From: Ceratothoa steindachneri
Lineage: Eukaryota; Arthropoda; Malacostraca; Isopoda; Cymothoidae
Length of the DNA: 64,000 bases
NCBI GenBank assembly: GCA_963969495.1
Contig: OZ018321.1
Coordinates: 68,771,035 to 68,835,034, forward strand
Direction: 5' to 3'
This document shows, piece by piece, positions 22,960 through 35,199 of this stretch. Below the pieces are notes generated by a model. That model did no database searches, was not told where the DNA came from, and worked only from the letters and a program-made list of their open reading frames with translations. Both the position numbers and the translations under genes were made by a program. How positions within the stretch are numbered: the stretch's first letter is position 1; each line of letters begins with the position of its first letter.

Positions 22960-24960
22960 CACCCATAACAGCTTAAAAATCTCTGACGATGAGGCAGAAC
23001 GCGCCAAGTATAGAGACTTACGACATAAATCCAAAAGGTTAATCAAACAGAGTAAAAATTCATTGGAACCACATGCGGCGAATCAAAGTAAAACAAACCC
23101 GTAAGATATCTATAGTTACATAAGACAAAGGAAAAAAACAACTTTATCTATGAGACCGCTAAATGACGAAGCGCGAATGAGCTGTTATTTAAACACATTT
23201 TTTACATCAGTTTTCTACCAAAGATCTTACCAACATCCTAACACCAGCAGCTATCCAAATAGGTAACAACGAGGCGTTAAGTAGTATCAGCGATATAGGA
23301 AGAGATGTATTGAGATACATTGAAAAACTCAAGATAAATAAATCTCCTGGACCAGATATGATCTCCCTTCAGGTATTAGAGCAAGCCAAGTTCAAACTAA
23401 CCAAACCGCTGTCGTTAATGTTTAATTATTCGTTACAGACCGGAATAATACCCGAAGAGTGGAAGCTCGCTAACGTAACACCAATATTTAAAAAAGCAGT
23501 AAATCCCTAACTAGTAATTATCGCCAAGAAGTTTAACCTTGGTCCATTGCGAATTGTTAGAAACACTTATAGGCGGCTACCTCGTTAACCAATTACAAGA
23601 AAAGAAGTTACTTAGAGACATCCAATACGGCTTTCTTAATAAACACTCTTGCCTAACAAATATATTTGACTTCTTTAATGATACTTATAACGAATACAAC
23701 GAGAGCAAAGCAGTTGACATAGTTCACCTCGAATTTCAAAAGATCTTTGATAAAGTTCCCCCAAAACGTTTACAAACTAAGTTAATAGCGCACGGAGTTC
23801 AAGGCTCCATTGCTAGGTGGATAGAAGACTGGCTGAGTAATCGTAGGAAACGCGTAGTTATAAATGGAAAATCATCTAGCTGGAAAGATGTCACCAGCAT
23901 GGTACCTCAGGGGCCTGTTCTGGGACCAGTTCTATTTATAGTATACATTAACGCTTAGATGAAGGCCTTTCATGCATAATATCGAAGTTCGCTGACGACC
24001 CCAAAATTGCGAATAAAGTACTCACTCACGCACAGATTAATGAAATGAAAAACAAACTCGACGAATTATCGAACTGGGTGCAAACGTGGCAAATGCCATT
24101 TAGCGCAGATAAATGGAAAGTTCTCTATATCGGATACCGTAACGGCCAAACAAATTATTCACTAAAAGGTTCTCAACTCTTAAGCTTAGAAAGAGATATG
24201 GACCTCTGAGTCATAATATCGTTCGACCTAAGACCCAGGCAACATTGTTCAGAAGTCCTTAATAAAGTAAATAAAATGATTAGATACATTGGTAGAGCGT
24301 TCGGGTATAAGTCCAAAAATACAATCCTTACTCTATAATTCCCTGGTTCGTCCCATATTGGAATACTGAGTTCAAGCCCGTTGCTCATACTACTAGAACG
24401 ATTTAGCGAAATTAGAACGAGTCCAACGAAGGCTTACTAAAATGATAGCAAGTTTAAGCAACATAACATACGAAGAACGACTTAGTCAACTAAATGTACT
24501 GTATTTCAGTTAACTCAGCGTAGATTAAGAGGGAAACTAATTCAGATCTTTAAAATTATCAAACGCATATTTAATATTAATTGCAACAAATATTTCACTA
24601 TCCACCGGTCAAATTACACGAGAGAAAACTGTTGCAAAATTATAGGTTAGCATTTTAACTCGCACGAATCTAAAAATTTCTGTTTAAACCAAATCGTAAA
24701 CTTATGGAATGGGCTTCCTCGTAAAGTAATAGACTGCTACACCGTAGATACTTTCAAACGTTGCATAGATAAAATCCCTTTAATCAAATTCCCGACTAAC
24801 AGCGTTTTCTAGCGAATAATTAACTCCCTAGCCTTCAGGTACCAGGTGCACCGATTTGGCAAGGTGTACTATATATCTTCCCCATAATCTTTATCCAGGG
24901 TAACTCTTATGGACCACAAGGTCTGTTGTGACATGTTGATCTATGTAACTCTATGTAACA
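22960..24960 (+). pseudogene. CR1/jockey-type LINE, RT-containing 3' part
   Basis: 5'-truncated non-LTR retrotransposon lacking its endonuclease. Order: linker (YRDLRHKSKRLIKQ, about 23010), RT fingers INKSPGPDMISLQVLEQAK with GIIPEEWKLANVTPIFKKA (23335-23500), RDIQYGFLNKHSCLTNIFDF (about 23615), motif A HLEFQKIFDKVPPKR (the catalytic Asp reads Glu, about 23730), WIEDWLSNRRKRVVINGKS, VPQGPVLGPVLFIVYIN (about 23905-23955), then, one base out of frame, SKFADDPKIANKV, keeping the FADD box (about 23985). The tail reads YNSLVRPILEY, LAKLERVQRRLTKMI, TYEERLSQLN and NLWNGLPRKVID (to 24760). The 3' end has TATGTAACTCTATGTAAC near 24940. Good preservation compared with family alpha. Confidence 0.9.
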
Positions 24961-25009
24961 CTGAGTAAATATACCGCCTTAAATATAAAACTGCGATTGG
25001 CAACAGGTG

Positions 25010-25600
25010 CGTTTAAATCAACACCAAAATAAACCCTCTGAGCTGAAAGGAGCAAACCTCCACTCCAATACCAAAGGGAAATTGCGGAACTTAATTACTT
25101 TCAAAGCAGACATCGCAACAACATTTAGCCTCTTCGTTTAATTAAAGGAACACCAGCTTCTAGTAAAAGACCGCCTAGTTAACCACCCTACACTCAAATA
25201 ATTAAATAACTTCTGCTAGATCGACAATTAGATGAACTTAAAATTCTCAACCACAAAGACCCTAAAAGATCCCACTGGACATTTCCTGATCCTCAAATTT
25301 GTCATCTTTCATTGTATACATCAAAACGGAAGATCCCTCAAGCACCCTTAAACAACAGTTCCTGGAGAAGGAAAAGAATCCATGAACCATGCCAATCGAT
25401 TTTTACAGATGGATCAAAGTTCAATGAAGGTGTACCCTGAGCTGCCGTCCAAACTTTATCACGAAGACACAAACGCATAGCAAAATGTGCCTCAGTTATA
25501 TAACCAGAATTCACCAGCCACTCAATAGCTGATAAATTATTTAAGATAAACAAATCTGCTCAGAAAACTTTAGTAGACAAACAGTCCACACAAAAAAACA
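25010..25600 (+). pseudogene. LINE RNase H fragment
   Basis: A plus-strand frame around 25393 reads FTDGSKFNEGVP, the start of LINE-type RNase H, followed by a decayed strand region to about 25550. The 380 bp before it reads like the linker between RT and RNase H but is too decayed to assign. The minus-strand frame over 25338-25553 is a shadow. Confidence 0.5.
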
Positions 25601-25964
25601 GATGTATGTATCAACCCATACAGAGTGCAGGACGGCCGTAAATGTTCCAAATAACCCACTGCACCAAAGAATAGTCTCGGATTAAATCACCCCCAGCTGT
25701 TTAACCCGCGCGCTTCCACCTAATCGTTAGCTCATAGGAAGCAAACTATCCCGAAGGCAGTTTGCTATAAGATTTATATCTTTAAAACCTATGTATTTAC
25801 TACTAATAGTCTTTCACTATAGTAACAAGAGGAGCTACTTCGGCACTCCTTACAGGTCAAGCTTGCGCTTCGCAGCCAGACTTCAGTGTGTAAACCTACG
25901 GCCTATCCGGCTTCGGTATTGGCCCTTTGGTCTAAAAATGAAGAAAAAGTTCCAGTTCATATCA
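25601..25964. other. Unassigned spacer
   Basis: A short plus frame (25791-25994) overlaps the next repeat and has no known motif. It includes a small GC-richer block with GCGCTTCGCAG near 25870. Nothing else was seen. Confidence 0.3.
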
Positions 25965-26420
25965 TTATCATTATCATCACTAACTATAATTTAAGAAGGG
26001 GATTTTTTTGAGTATTTGAATAAGAATTTCATCTTAGTTTGGTTATGACTTATGGTTTTTTATCAAAATTATTTCTAATAATTCTTTTATAATATCCAAA
26101 ATAAAATGGTGAAGTTCAGAACTAAATATAACTACCGAACTTTTGTGATTTTTTTAAAACCCAAATAATGGTGAAGTTCAGAGAATTTACCTTATATAAC
26201 TTCTATAACTATATTTTAGCAACGTGACATTTTGAAAGGGGGTAAATTTAGTCTAGAGTTCCTTTTTAAAATTATTATAATTGGCGAAGTTCAGAAAATT
26301 TCTAAAAATTTAAACATGTCTGCTTTTTTTTAGATTTAAAATTTTAATCATAGAAGCGAAACGCAAGCTCCCACCGTATGGGGGATGGCGAAGCCATTGC
26401 TTGGTCTCCTAATAATTTAC
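25965..26420 (+). repeat. AT-rich dispersed element, copy 1
   Basis: Starts at a CAT/ATC-rich run, then TAATTTAAGAAGGGGA, GAGTATTTGAATAA and repeated ATGGTGAAGTTCAGA words (about 26108, 26168 and, as TTGGCGAAGTTCAGA, 26282). It ends in a GC-richer block, GAAGCGAAACGCAAGCTCCC (about 26355). The same order recurs at 26940-27600. No ORF. It looks like a non-autonomous element or a piece of a larger repeat. Confidence 0.65.
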
Positions 26421-26939
26421 TCATAGTCTATGGATTTTTTCAGATCCATGCTTATTTTCTAGACCATAAATCCAGGAAAAATCTTATATTGGTATTAATT
26501 TTATATTCGGAAAAGCAATTCTCACGATTCTTTTTTTTCCATCAAAATTTGCTCTAATAATTTTACTTTGCTTTACTCGAATTTTGGGGGTCAGTAGCTT
26601 TTTTGTCCTGATAAAGATTAAATGTGAAAATCTCTTGTGAAAATAACTTCGATAGAATTTTCGAATATACGAAAAAAAAGCAGTACGCTTAAATTTTAAT
26701 TAATTTTCTGAACTTAACCTTAATCCTTTGAAAAAAAAATAATCTAAACATTCGATAATCGTATTTATCGAGAGTTTTTTCAAACTCTGAAGAAACTCTT
26801 ATGAAGAGCTTGAATTAAAAACCTAGGCCCTAACTAAACTAAGAGTAAAAATATCTATTATTATTATTCAAAATCTCCCCCAAATCCAGTAATTAAGATA
26901 TAGTGCTATGGATAATTGATTAAAATTTACTTATAATCA

Positions 26940-27600
26940 TCATCATCATCACTAACTCTATAATTTAAGAAGGGAATTTTTTTGAGTATTTGATTAATAA
27001 TTTCCTCTTAGTTTGGTTATCACTTAACTTTTTTATCAAAGTTATTCTAATAATTCTTTTATAATATCAAAGAAAAAATGGTGAAGTTCAGAAATAAACA
27101 TAAGTATTGATATTTTGTGAATTTATATAAACAAAGAATTACAAATGGTGAAGTTCAGAAAATTTATTTTTATATATCTTCTATATTTTAGCAACTTCGC
27201 CAATTATAATAATTTTAAAAAGGAACTCAGGTTGCTAAAATATAGAAGATATATAAAATTAAATTTTCTGAACTTCACCATTTGTAATTCTTTGTTTTAA
27301 AAAATTCACAAAATATCGATACTTATATTTATTTCTGAACTTCATTATTTTGTTTTTTGATATTATTAACGAATTATTAGAAATAACTCTGATAAAAAAA
27401 CATAAGTCATAACCAAATACTCAAAAAATCACCTTCTTGAACTATAGAGTTATTGAAGTGATAATTATAATTGGTGAAATTCAGAAATTTTTTAAAAATT
27501 TAACCATGGCTGCTTATTTAAGATTTTAAATTTAATTTTAGTAGCGAATCACAAGCTCCTCCCCGTAGGGGGTGGGTGACAGAGATATTGCATGATTGCA
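26940..27600 (+). repeat. AT-rich dispersed element, copy 2, with a long internal inverted repeat
   Basis: Same start and end blocks as copy 1 (CATCATC...TAATTTAAGAAGGG and AGTAGCGAATCACAAGCTCC). Between them, about 26950-27195 and 27231-27460 are imperfect reverse complements around a ~35-bp loop (27196-27230). The arms carry TGGTGAAGTTCAGAA in forward and CTGAACTTCACCA in reverse orientation. The loop is itself the reverse complement of GAGTTCCTTTTTAAAATTAT seen in copy 1, so the foldback probably arose by inverted duplication within this repeat. A transcript would form a long hairpin. Confidence 0.8.
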
Positions 27601-27729
27601 GGGAAAATATTTTGCCCCTAGCTATATTTTAGGAACGTAATTTTTTTCTCTTAGATCAAGTATAACTGTTATTGTAATTTTATTAAAACATAGTAGAGAC
27701 GCTTCGCATTGCCGGGGCCTAAAAAACTG

Positions 27730-27940
27730 TTTTGAAGAAATTAAATTCTCTGCCTGGAGCGATTAGAAAGCAAGAAGCAGTGGAAATGGTAGCACCTCCA
27801 CCGGGGTGGCACGAATGCCTTCACGCAGTAGCGACACCAACAATTACCCCTCAATTGAGGAAACCAGTTATATTCTAACGTGATAAAGAATGTAGGGGTG
27901 TGTCTCGAGGCAACTCTCTATTAGTTTAGAAAAACAGAAA
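27730..27940 (-). pseudogene. LINE family alpha, copy G (ORF1 fragment, minus strand)
   Basis: The reverse complement matches copy B at about 29790-29965: CCTCGAGACACAC, ACATTCTT-ATCACGTTAGA, GCGTGAAGGCATTCGTGCC and ACTGCTTCTTGC in order. This is the segment just before the ORF1 zinc knuckles. It lies head to head with copy H, which begins within about 20 bp on the other strand. Confidence 0.8.
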
Positions 27941-27954
27941 CCAAATGCCTGAAA

Positions 27955-28960
27955 GTGGTTCGTCAGATTATCCTTTTGACCTCTAAGTCTACCCTCGACC
28001 CCGGAAATGATGGCATCAACAAGGAAGCTTCAGCTTCATGGTACCTCTTCATGACTGGGCAGGGCGCTACTGAAATCGGGCTCCTCCAATGGATGATGGA
28101 CTCCAGATCCCAAACCAAATCTAACCGCAAAAGTTTCGAGGGAGGAAGAGAGAGAAGCTAGAACGCCAAGCTAAGCCTCATCTAACAAGCCCTCGAAGGC
28201 AGCAGCACTTTCACCTGTTTCCGCGTCCAAGAGAATCAGGAACTCCGTCTACATAAAAGGAATTGCTATTCTCGTTGATTTCTTCTAAACAAAGAAGAGT
28301 CCCGTGTCTCTTCTGAACTAGGCCTTTAGGGTATTTACCTTCCACAGAATTAACGTGACCTCCGGGCTAACATGGAAACCCATGCTGACTCGTCCCTTAC
28401 TGCTTCCCTTTAGCTATATTTCTTCAAAATTCCATGATGGGTGTGTCTACCCTCTCCACTCTCCTTGGAAATAAAAGTGTTTCAACCTCACCAGCATGGG
28501 ATCAGGAGCGGGAAGGAGATTTAGACACTATATGATACTGCTGTTCTCATTCTGACCTCAAAGGCCTCCTTTTAGATACTGAGATTGTAGCTAAACCTGT
28601 TTATAAGTTATTGTACATTAGTTATTGTACATTCCACTGTCCGCCGACTAAGATAAAGCGGACTTTCACAACATCAGGTCAATGTTTTCGAGGCTATTTT
28701 TTGCACTGAGTGCACTTCTGGTACGATCACATGATCAATCCCAGAGACCAGGTCCTTGCCGAAATGATCGAAGAGCCAAAAATCGGTTTATAAATGTGGA
28801 TGAATTCACGGATTATTTTTTACGAACCGCTTCATTTTCTTTGATAGATACATATCAATCCCTTTACTCTTGGGTAAGAGATAGTTGGTGACCTTTATGG
28901 TACTGATCATTCACTATTATGGCAACATTGGAGGCTTAACCTGAGGTGGACATGGTTCAA
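27955..28960 (+). pseudogene. LINE family alpha, copy H (end of ORF1 and endonuclease)
   Basis: Collinear with copies B and D: GGGCTCCTCCAATGGATGATG (about 28080), TAGGCCTTTAGGGTATTTACC (about 28320), ACCAGCATGGGATCAGGAGC and CAGAGACCAGG. Near 28890-28940 a shifted frame reads LYGTDHSLL, standing for the G-SDH motif that ends the endonuclease. Almost every frame is broken. It stops where the 5' leader of copy B starts, though the exact border is unclear. Confidence 0.7.
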
Positions 28961-28964
28961 GATG

Positions 28965-30540
28965 GTGACTCGGCCCCAATGGGCAGGTTCTTCTATTTGT
29001 TCGAACACGGTTTCGTTGCCAAACAACGAACCTTATTCTGCCTCTGTGCAAGCTTGTTCTTAGACGGCCTGGTCCCCCCAAGACTCAAAAGAAAAAGAGG
29101 GACCTCCTTACGTGGCTGGTGCTCCTTAAACAGCTAAGACCTTCTTCATTTCGGAGAAAGATCTTGCTGAGGCTGGTCATTCCTGCCTAGGGGTATCTTG
29201 CGGCGGTGGAGAGAAGCGGGTTTATTTCCCACCCTCCAAAACTAAAAACAAAGAAGCAAGAAGAGGATTAAAGGTTCTTCTCACTCGGCGGTGGCTACGG
29301 CGACGAAACAGGATCAGCACGTGCAAGAAGATGCAGACCTGGAGGGGGATTGCCAAGCAAGAACACTCTCAATTTCGCTAAATGGATCCTCGTTTACGTC
29401 GGGGCTCCCCATTGAGAGCAAAGCTGGCGTTTTCGAGCTAGATGATTTTATACGCTTTCTTATTATTCACTACAGTGATAAAAACATGGTTACTAAGACC
29501 AAGAAAGTATCATGATGCAAGAAAAGAAAGCAATAGTTAACTTGATTGATAGAGAGCCAAAAGTGTTCCGTTTCTCGAACAGGAACCTTTCGGCTAATGT
29601 GCCAGGTCTCTGAGAAAAAGCCATGATTTAGGCCTTTCGGACGCTTAATGGCACGTCGGTGAGTGTGACATTATTCTCTCTGATAACATACCTGTAAGAA
29701 ATTATCTAAGCGAAAAACATTGTGGACTACTCAATGCATGATATACCCTTACAGTTATCCGAGCATGGAGTGGTCAAATTCGAACGCGCGATGAGAAAAC
29801 AGAGAGTTGCCTCGAGACACACTCATACATTCTTCGTCACTTTAGAATATAACAGGTTTCTTCAATTGATGGGTGATGGTTGGTATAACTACCGCGTGAA
29901 GGCATTCGTGCCACCCCGACGGAGGGGCTACTATTTCAACAGCTTCTTGCTTACGAATCGCTCCGTCAGACGAGCAAAGTCGGGTTTGCCCGAAGTCTGT
30001 GAAAGCTGCTCCAAGGCCGCACACTATAAGTCTTAATCGGGTAAGGCCAAGTGTTTCAATTACAGGGAGACAACTTATTCGAAGCAGGTTGGTGCTTATC
30101 TCGCAGAGAAAGAAATCCTGTTCGTTCAGGCTACGAATCGTCTCTCATTTCGCGAGGCTAAGGAATCGGGGGACTTGGTCCTGGCACGCCCGGCGCTCCT
30201 TTGGACGTCTTATGTTCTGATATTAGAAAGGTACCCTCTGCTCCTAGCCCCTCCAAACCTAGGAGTACTAGTCATTCGGATCACTTCTGCGGGTTCTACT
30301 CACCCAGGGCACTCCCCTGGTAGAGTTGGCGGCACAAAGAGCACATACCCATACTCGGATTATATCATTGCTTCCCAACTCTCCCATCGTGACCGTTTGC
30401 GGTATGGCGGGAAACAGCTATTACGCCCACACTCAGGGCTTTGCTAGGTAAGTCAAAGACGATGGATCCTGTCAAAGGAGATACCCCTGCCTCTTTAGCC
30501 GCACCGCCCGATTAAAGTTTCGAGGCTGAAGGAGGAACAC
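28965..30540 (+). pseudogene. LINE family alpha, copy B: leader and ORF1 (gag-like)
   Basis: Non-coding leader to about 29285, shared with copy C (ATTTCGGAGAAAGATCTTGC against 39133). ORF1 encodes an RNA-binding gag-like protein. The readable parts are VVKFERAMRKQRVASRH, VKAFVPPRRRGYYF, then CESCSKAAHYKS (about 29999-30034), a CFN start of the next knuckle, and EILFVQATNRLSFREAKESG, the conserved tail after the knuckles. The first knuckle has lost its cysteines (YYFNSFLL against CYYCHRFGY in copy C). The C-terminal part is Ser/Pro-rich and broken. Confidence 0.75.
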
Positions 30541-33500
30541 ACTTGAATGGGGAGCCAACCTACCATGATAAGTCCTCGAAGGCGAGAGCGCGCCTTCAGC
30601 GCATTGTCCAGCCAACAGTGCCTGGAGTTCAGCCTCCGCAAAGTGTAAGGTCTTTTGGGTGTGGGTCTACTCCTCAAAATGGCACCCGCATCTCCTCTGA
30701 GCTAGGCCTTCGGGGCATATTCCATCATTGGAATCGCCGCTGTCTCTGGGCCAATTGGGAAGAGCTGCGTAGGCTCGTCTTGTCCCGTTCACTGTTAGCA
30801 ATCTTTTTTCGTGAGACCATGCTCGGCTCTTGCCCCCTACCCACCTTCCTGGTGTATATGGATTTCACGACTCCAGCATCGTGGGATCGGGGCCTGGCAG
30901 GAGGATGCCTCATTTACACCTCACCTATGATATCTTCGTTCTTCTCTTTGCTTTAAATACCTGGTTTCAGTTAAGAGCAGTGAAGCTACATCTGGATAGG
31001 AGGCATACTGTTATTTGTGCATATTTTACACCGTCAGCTGACTTAGACGTGGGGCCTCCTTGCGCGTTGCTACTCGGTTGCCACGTTTCTCTCTTCCTCT
31101 CGGCGATTTGAATGGGAGACATCCCCTGATCACTCTCAGGGGTCAGGTCAATGGCAACCTGATCGAAAATATTGAGACAGATGTTCTAATGGTCGAAGAG
31201 TATACGCATCCCTTCCCGAGATAAGATTCATTCACCCGTCTTGATCTATCCTTATGCTCTCTAGATGCAAAGCCTGATTTTGGTCAGATGTAGTCGATGA
31301 GCTCCATGGCAGTGATCACTTTTTATTCAAATATCATTTTCTATACCCTTGCCTTTGAGAGACCCCTTTCCCCCAGCTAGTGCTTGGAGTGGGCGCGGTG
31401 CTCCGCATTTCAGGAAACGATCTATTTCACTCTCCCACTCGAGGAACTTAGGTAGGTGGATGAGGTCCGTGAGTTCTTCTCCGGAACCATCATCACCGTG
31501 GGCCTAGCTACTACTCCTAGAGCGTCTGGCCGTTCTTGCACGGCGACCGATTCCGTGGTGGTTAGTTGACTGAGAGCCAGCTGTCAAAAAAGCGTTATAC
31601 TCGTACATACATGCTTTATTAGATCCTCCCGAATGATTCAACTGTCAGGGAATTTCGCCGAGCTAAGGCTAGGTTCCTGTATGTTTCGAAGCACGTCTGC
31701 GGCTCTTTGTGTTGGGCATACGCGTCTTTAATTAACGGGAAAACCACTTTAGCAGAGGTGTGGAAGCGAATCAAAAGAATTCGGTGCAAGTTTTTGCAGG
31801 ACCCCATTCTGTTCTCCAGGAGAATGCGAACGCAATCCCCGATCTCGCCTCCATGTGGGAGGACATCGCGACCTCTTTCTCCGCATTTTCTAGCCGGGAT
31901 ACTGCTCCGACAGCATTCGATGTACATTGTGATCTCATGGAAGTTAGCCCACTAAAGTTTCCCTCCATTGTTTCGTGCACGTGCACGGACAACCCCCCTG
32001 GTCCGGACGATGTCTCGTAATCCATGCTTCAACAGCTCTGTAAGTAAAGCATGGCCTTTCTGTTCGATTTGTTCAACAGGACCTAAAGATAAGGTATCCT
32101 TCCAGACTCATGGCAAATATCTACTGTGGTTGCTTTTCCTAAACCGAGGAACGATCACTCTACTTTTGCTAGTTCCCACCAAATCTCTCTAACTTGCTGC
32201 ATGTTCAAGTTGATTAGGTAATTGGTAAATGTTACAATGATCTTTTTCTGTAGATCAGAGAAACCAGTCTTATGCATTATGCAATTTCCAAACGTTCCAC
32301 TCCACGTCAGATATCATAAAACGAATGGAAAGTGCCATGTGCAAGGCCTTCCTTCCTAGATAGAAGTAAGCCACGGTTATTTTTTAACTGGAAAAGGCCC
32401 GTAAAATCTTATAGTGATACGGTATTGTGAAAACTCTCAATATGATAAGGGCGAGCGGAGGGCTCCCACTTCTTATGTGAGGTTTCTGCGACATAGTCGA
32501 TTCCAAGTACTGGTGGACCGAGCACTTCCCGGCCCATTGGAGCTCACATTAGCATCTTTACGGCTCCTCTACTCTCGCTCTGGATATTGTTGGTTCCGTG
32601 ACGTTCAGCAAAAGGGATGCTGATTGGGCTACTACCTTACTTATCTACCGATAATTTTTTCATTCAAAGCTTGACTACGGATGCAAAGTTACGCATCCGC
32701 AGCCAAATGTTTAATCCAAAATGCGAACTCATCCCCTACACCGGTCTCCTCCTCGGGAGTGGTGCCTTCCGCCCATCCCCCAGGAGAGACGAATTTTCTA
32801 TGCCAAGAGATGCCACTCACGTTTCACCGTATATTGTGCATTATGCCTTTGCGCACGCGAGCCAATCATACCCTAAACCCATTGGTAATAGGGATAGGAA
32901 ACTCTTTCGAAAGTTCAGGGTAGCTCTCAGGCCCGCTGCCGCCCTGGCACTCCACCTTTTTTGACCACAAATTTCATGTCCCGTTGGATCCGTGCGAGTG
33001 AAAACGGATAGCCTGAATAATCAAAAGGCGATCGGTTTCAACACCGTATCCACTATGTTTGAATTCAGTGGGTCTCTACCAGGCGCTGCGTCTATTTGAA
33101 CAACCGCCATAATTGCAATACACATCTCGGTACGGGAGATAACGAGTCGGGCCCTGTTCGGAGACCGGATTTTGCTCAATAGTGACTCAGAAAGCGCCTT
33201 GAGTTCTCTCCCGGCATTGGCATCTCTGCATCCACTGGTTTTCGGTATCCTTGACGCCACGATGCTTGGTTCATGGACATGTGAAAAATGCGTTAAATGA
33301 GCGCGCTGATGAGAGCGCGAAAGAGCCCATGAGGACTGGGTGACCAAACCAGGTTCGCTCTTCCTCACAACGACTACCTGGCATTAATCAGAGCTACTCC
33401 CCGGACTGGTTGGGAAAGAAGGTAGGAGACGGCCAAGGGGCTGCTATATTTGCTTGTCATTGCGTTGCGACTGTCCAAATGGACATACTCCTCTCGCGAT

Positions 33501-33990
33501 GGTTTCAGGTTGCTTTCTATCTTCTTCTGATTGGATATACTCACGGGACGCACAGCCATTTGATGGAGCGCTCTCCTGCTCCTTACTGTTACGACTACAT
33601 TTTTCCCCGCACTGTTCGGCACATTCTTAGTGAATGTCCCATTATGTGTGATCTTCGAACATGTTACCTGTACAGGTAACCGGACGAGTGGCGTCACTGC
33701 CACTTATCCCCTGTACTCGTGTTAGATTGGTGCAGTCAGAGTTGTGGACTCTCTTTTGGATTATTCACATGTTATTGTTCCCGGATGAAGGCGCTCCTCC
33801 CACCGACGCAGCGTGTTTGATAATTGTTTTATATAGCTTCCTGTGTTTTGTTTTTTGTTTAAATCTTGTTTTTGTTGTTGTTTTTATTTGTTTTGAGGCA
33901 ACTTCGGTTAGTGGCTTTTAGAGTCACCTAGCACTATGCTAAAACTTTAGTTACGTCGACTCATGCCCCCTGAAGGGCGTGCAAAAAAAA
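30541..33990 (+). pseudogene. LINE family alpha, copy B: ORF2 (endonuclease, RT, RNase H)
   Basis: Endonuclease (about 30690-31340) is readable as SLLAIFFRETMLG and DELHGSDHFLF, the latter holding the SDH motif. The linker (31540-31950) reads ALLDPPE and QENANAIPDLASMWEDI. RT begins TDNPPGPDDVS (about 31990), with SMAFLFDLFNR and ILPDSWQISTVVAFPKP; motifs A and C are lost. A weak RNase H (about 33000-33330) is followed by the C-terminal zinc-knuckle-like region THSHLMERSPAPYCYDYIF with VRHILSECP (33540-33660). The 3' end is T-rich, then has TCATGCCCCCTGAAGGGCG and A9 near 33990. Nearly full length (about 5 kb with ORF1) but heavily decayed. Confidence 0.8.
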
Positions 33991-33994
33991 ACCC

Positions 33995-35190
33995 GCTTAA
34001 AAGCTATAGTCTCAATTAAGAAATATAAAGGTCCTTTCAACCCTTTATAACGATGATCTTGAAAAGTTCATACTAAAACAATTTAATATGCTCTTCGTAA
34101 AGGCAGGCAAAGCAGGTCTGGATTTAATTGTAATGTGTTTTTGACCTTAATTGCTTTGAATAAAAACTTCTAAACTGAAATTCATAGTTCTTATTCAAAG
34201 GACTTAAACCTAAACTAAGAGAGCGGGCTAGTAGGCTGAAGTTCTCTGGATTAGTATATTAACTATTAATAAAGCACACCTTTTTAACCACTTTTTGAAA
34301 TAAAATTAGTACTTTTGAAAACAAAAGAGCAGTCGGCAGAATCTTATTTGCTAGTCCCCTTCGCTACTCGTTTTTATTCAAGAAACTTCTTTTCGAATGA
34401 ATGTTGCTGGAGCTATCAATAGGCGAAAGATATGTACGTATTCGTCAAAGTGATTTGCATTTCATTAATGACCGTAACTACCTCACTCAATTTTTCTTTT
34501 CCTGGTCCTCCCCATCCCCGCCTCCCCAAGTAAAGATGAATATCATTTACTTTGGACATTTTAATTTTCTTTTGCTTTTGGAGACTAATGGTTGAAATCC
34601 ATCTTATAGAGCGGATATCACTAAAGCGAAGAAAAGAGGATATCTTCGTTGGAAGAGGCAGATTAAGTTTGATCTCGTTTTAATGCTCGCTGATGAGGTC
34701 GATAAGTTGCTTGTAACAACGTTGAATATTTGAAAGGAAAATGAAGGCGTTCATCTGCTAAGGAAGTGAAATGAAAACAAAGGAAAGACAGAGAAAAGGA
34801 CGAGAATAAAAATCATTTTTGCCCAATAGGATAATTGTATTAGAGCAACCTATAATATCGTAAAAAAATTGCCTTCGAACGATGTTTTTCAACATGCCCA
34901 TTTGCAAGAAGTTAAAAAAGAACAAATGAACCTTAGCGAATCAATTTAAATGGTGTCAATTCCAAATAATGTAGTTATTCACAAGTTTAATTATGTAATT
35001 AGCATAGGGATTGCGAATGTCGAGAGAGATATGCCCTTGCTCTAGAAAGTATTCATACTACTGACTAATACCAACCAAATCTATCGCCATAGCTCATAAA
35101 CCGTTTATTATAGTGTAAATAAATTTAGAGAAATTATGACGAATGTATTAATAGTAATCTCTACTAAATTTTAGACAAAATTTCTCCAAA
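33995..35190. other. Interval without an assignable gene
   Basis: AT-rich. A 64-codon plus frame at 34401-34595 has no known motif. No array or inverted repeat was recognised. It may include the flank or end of the Tc1 element that follows. Confidence 0.4.
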
Positions 35191-35199
35191 ATTTGAAAT

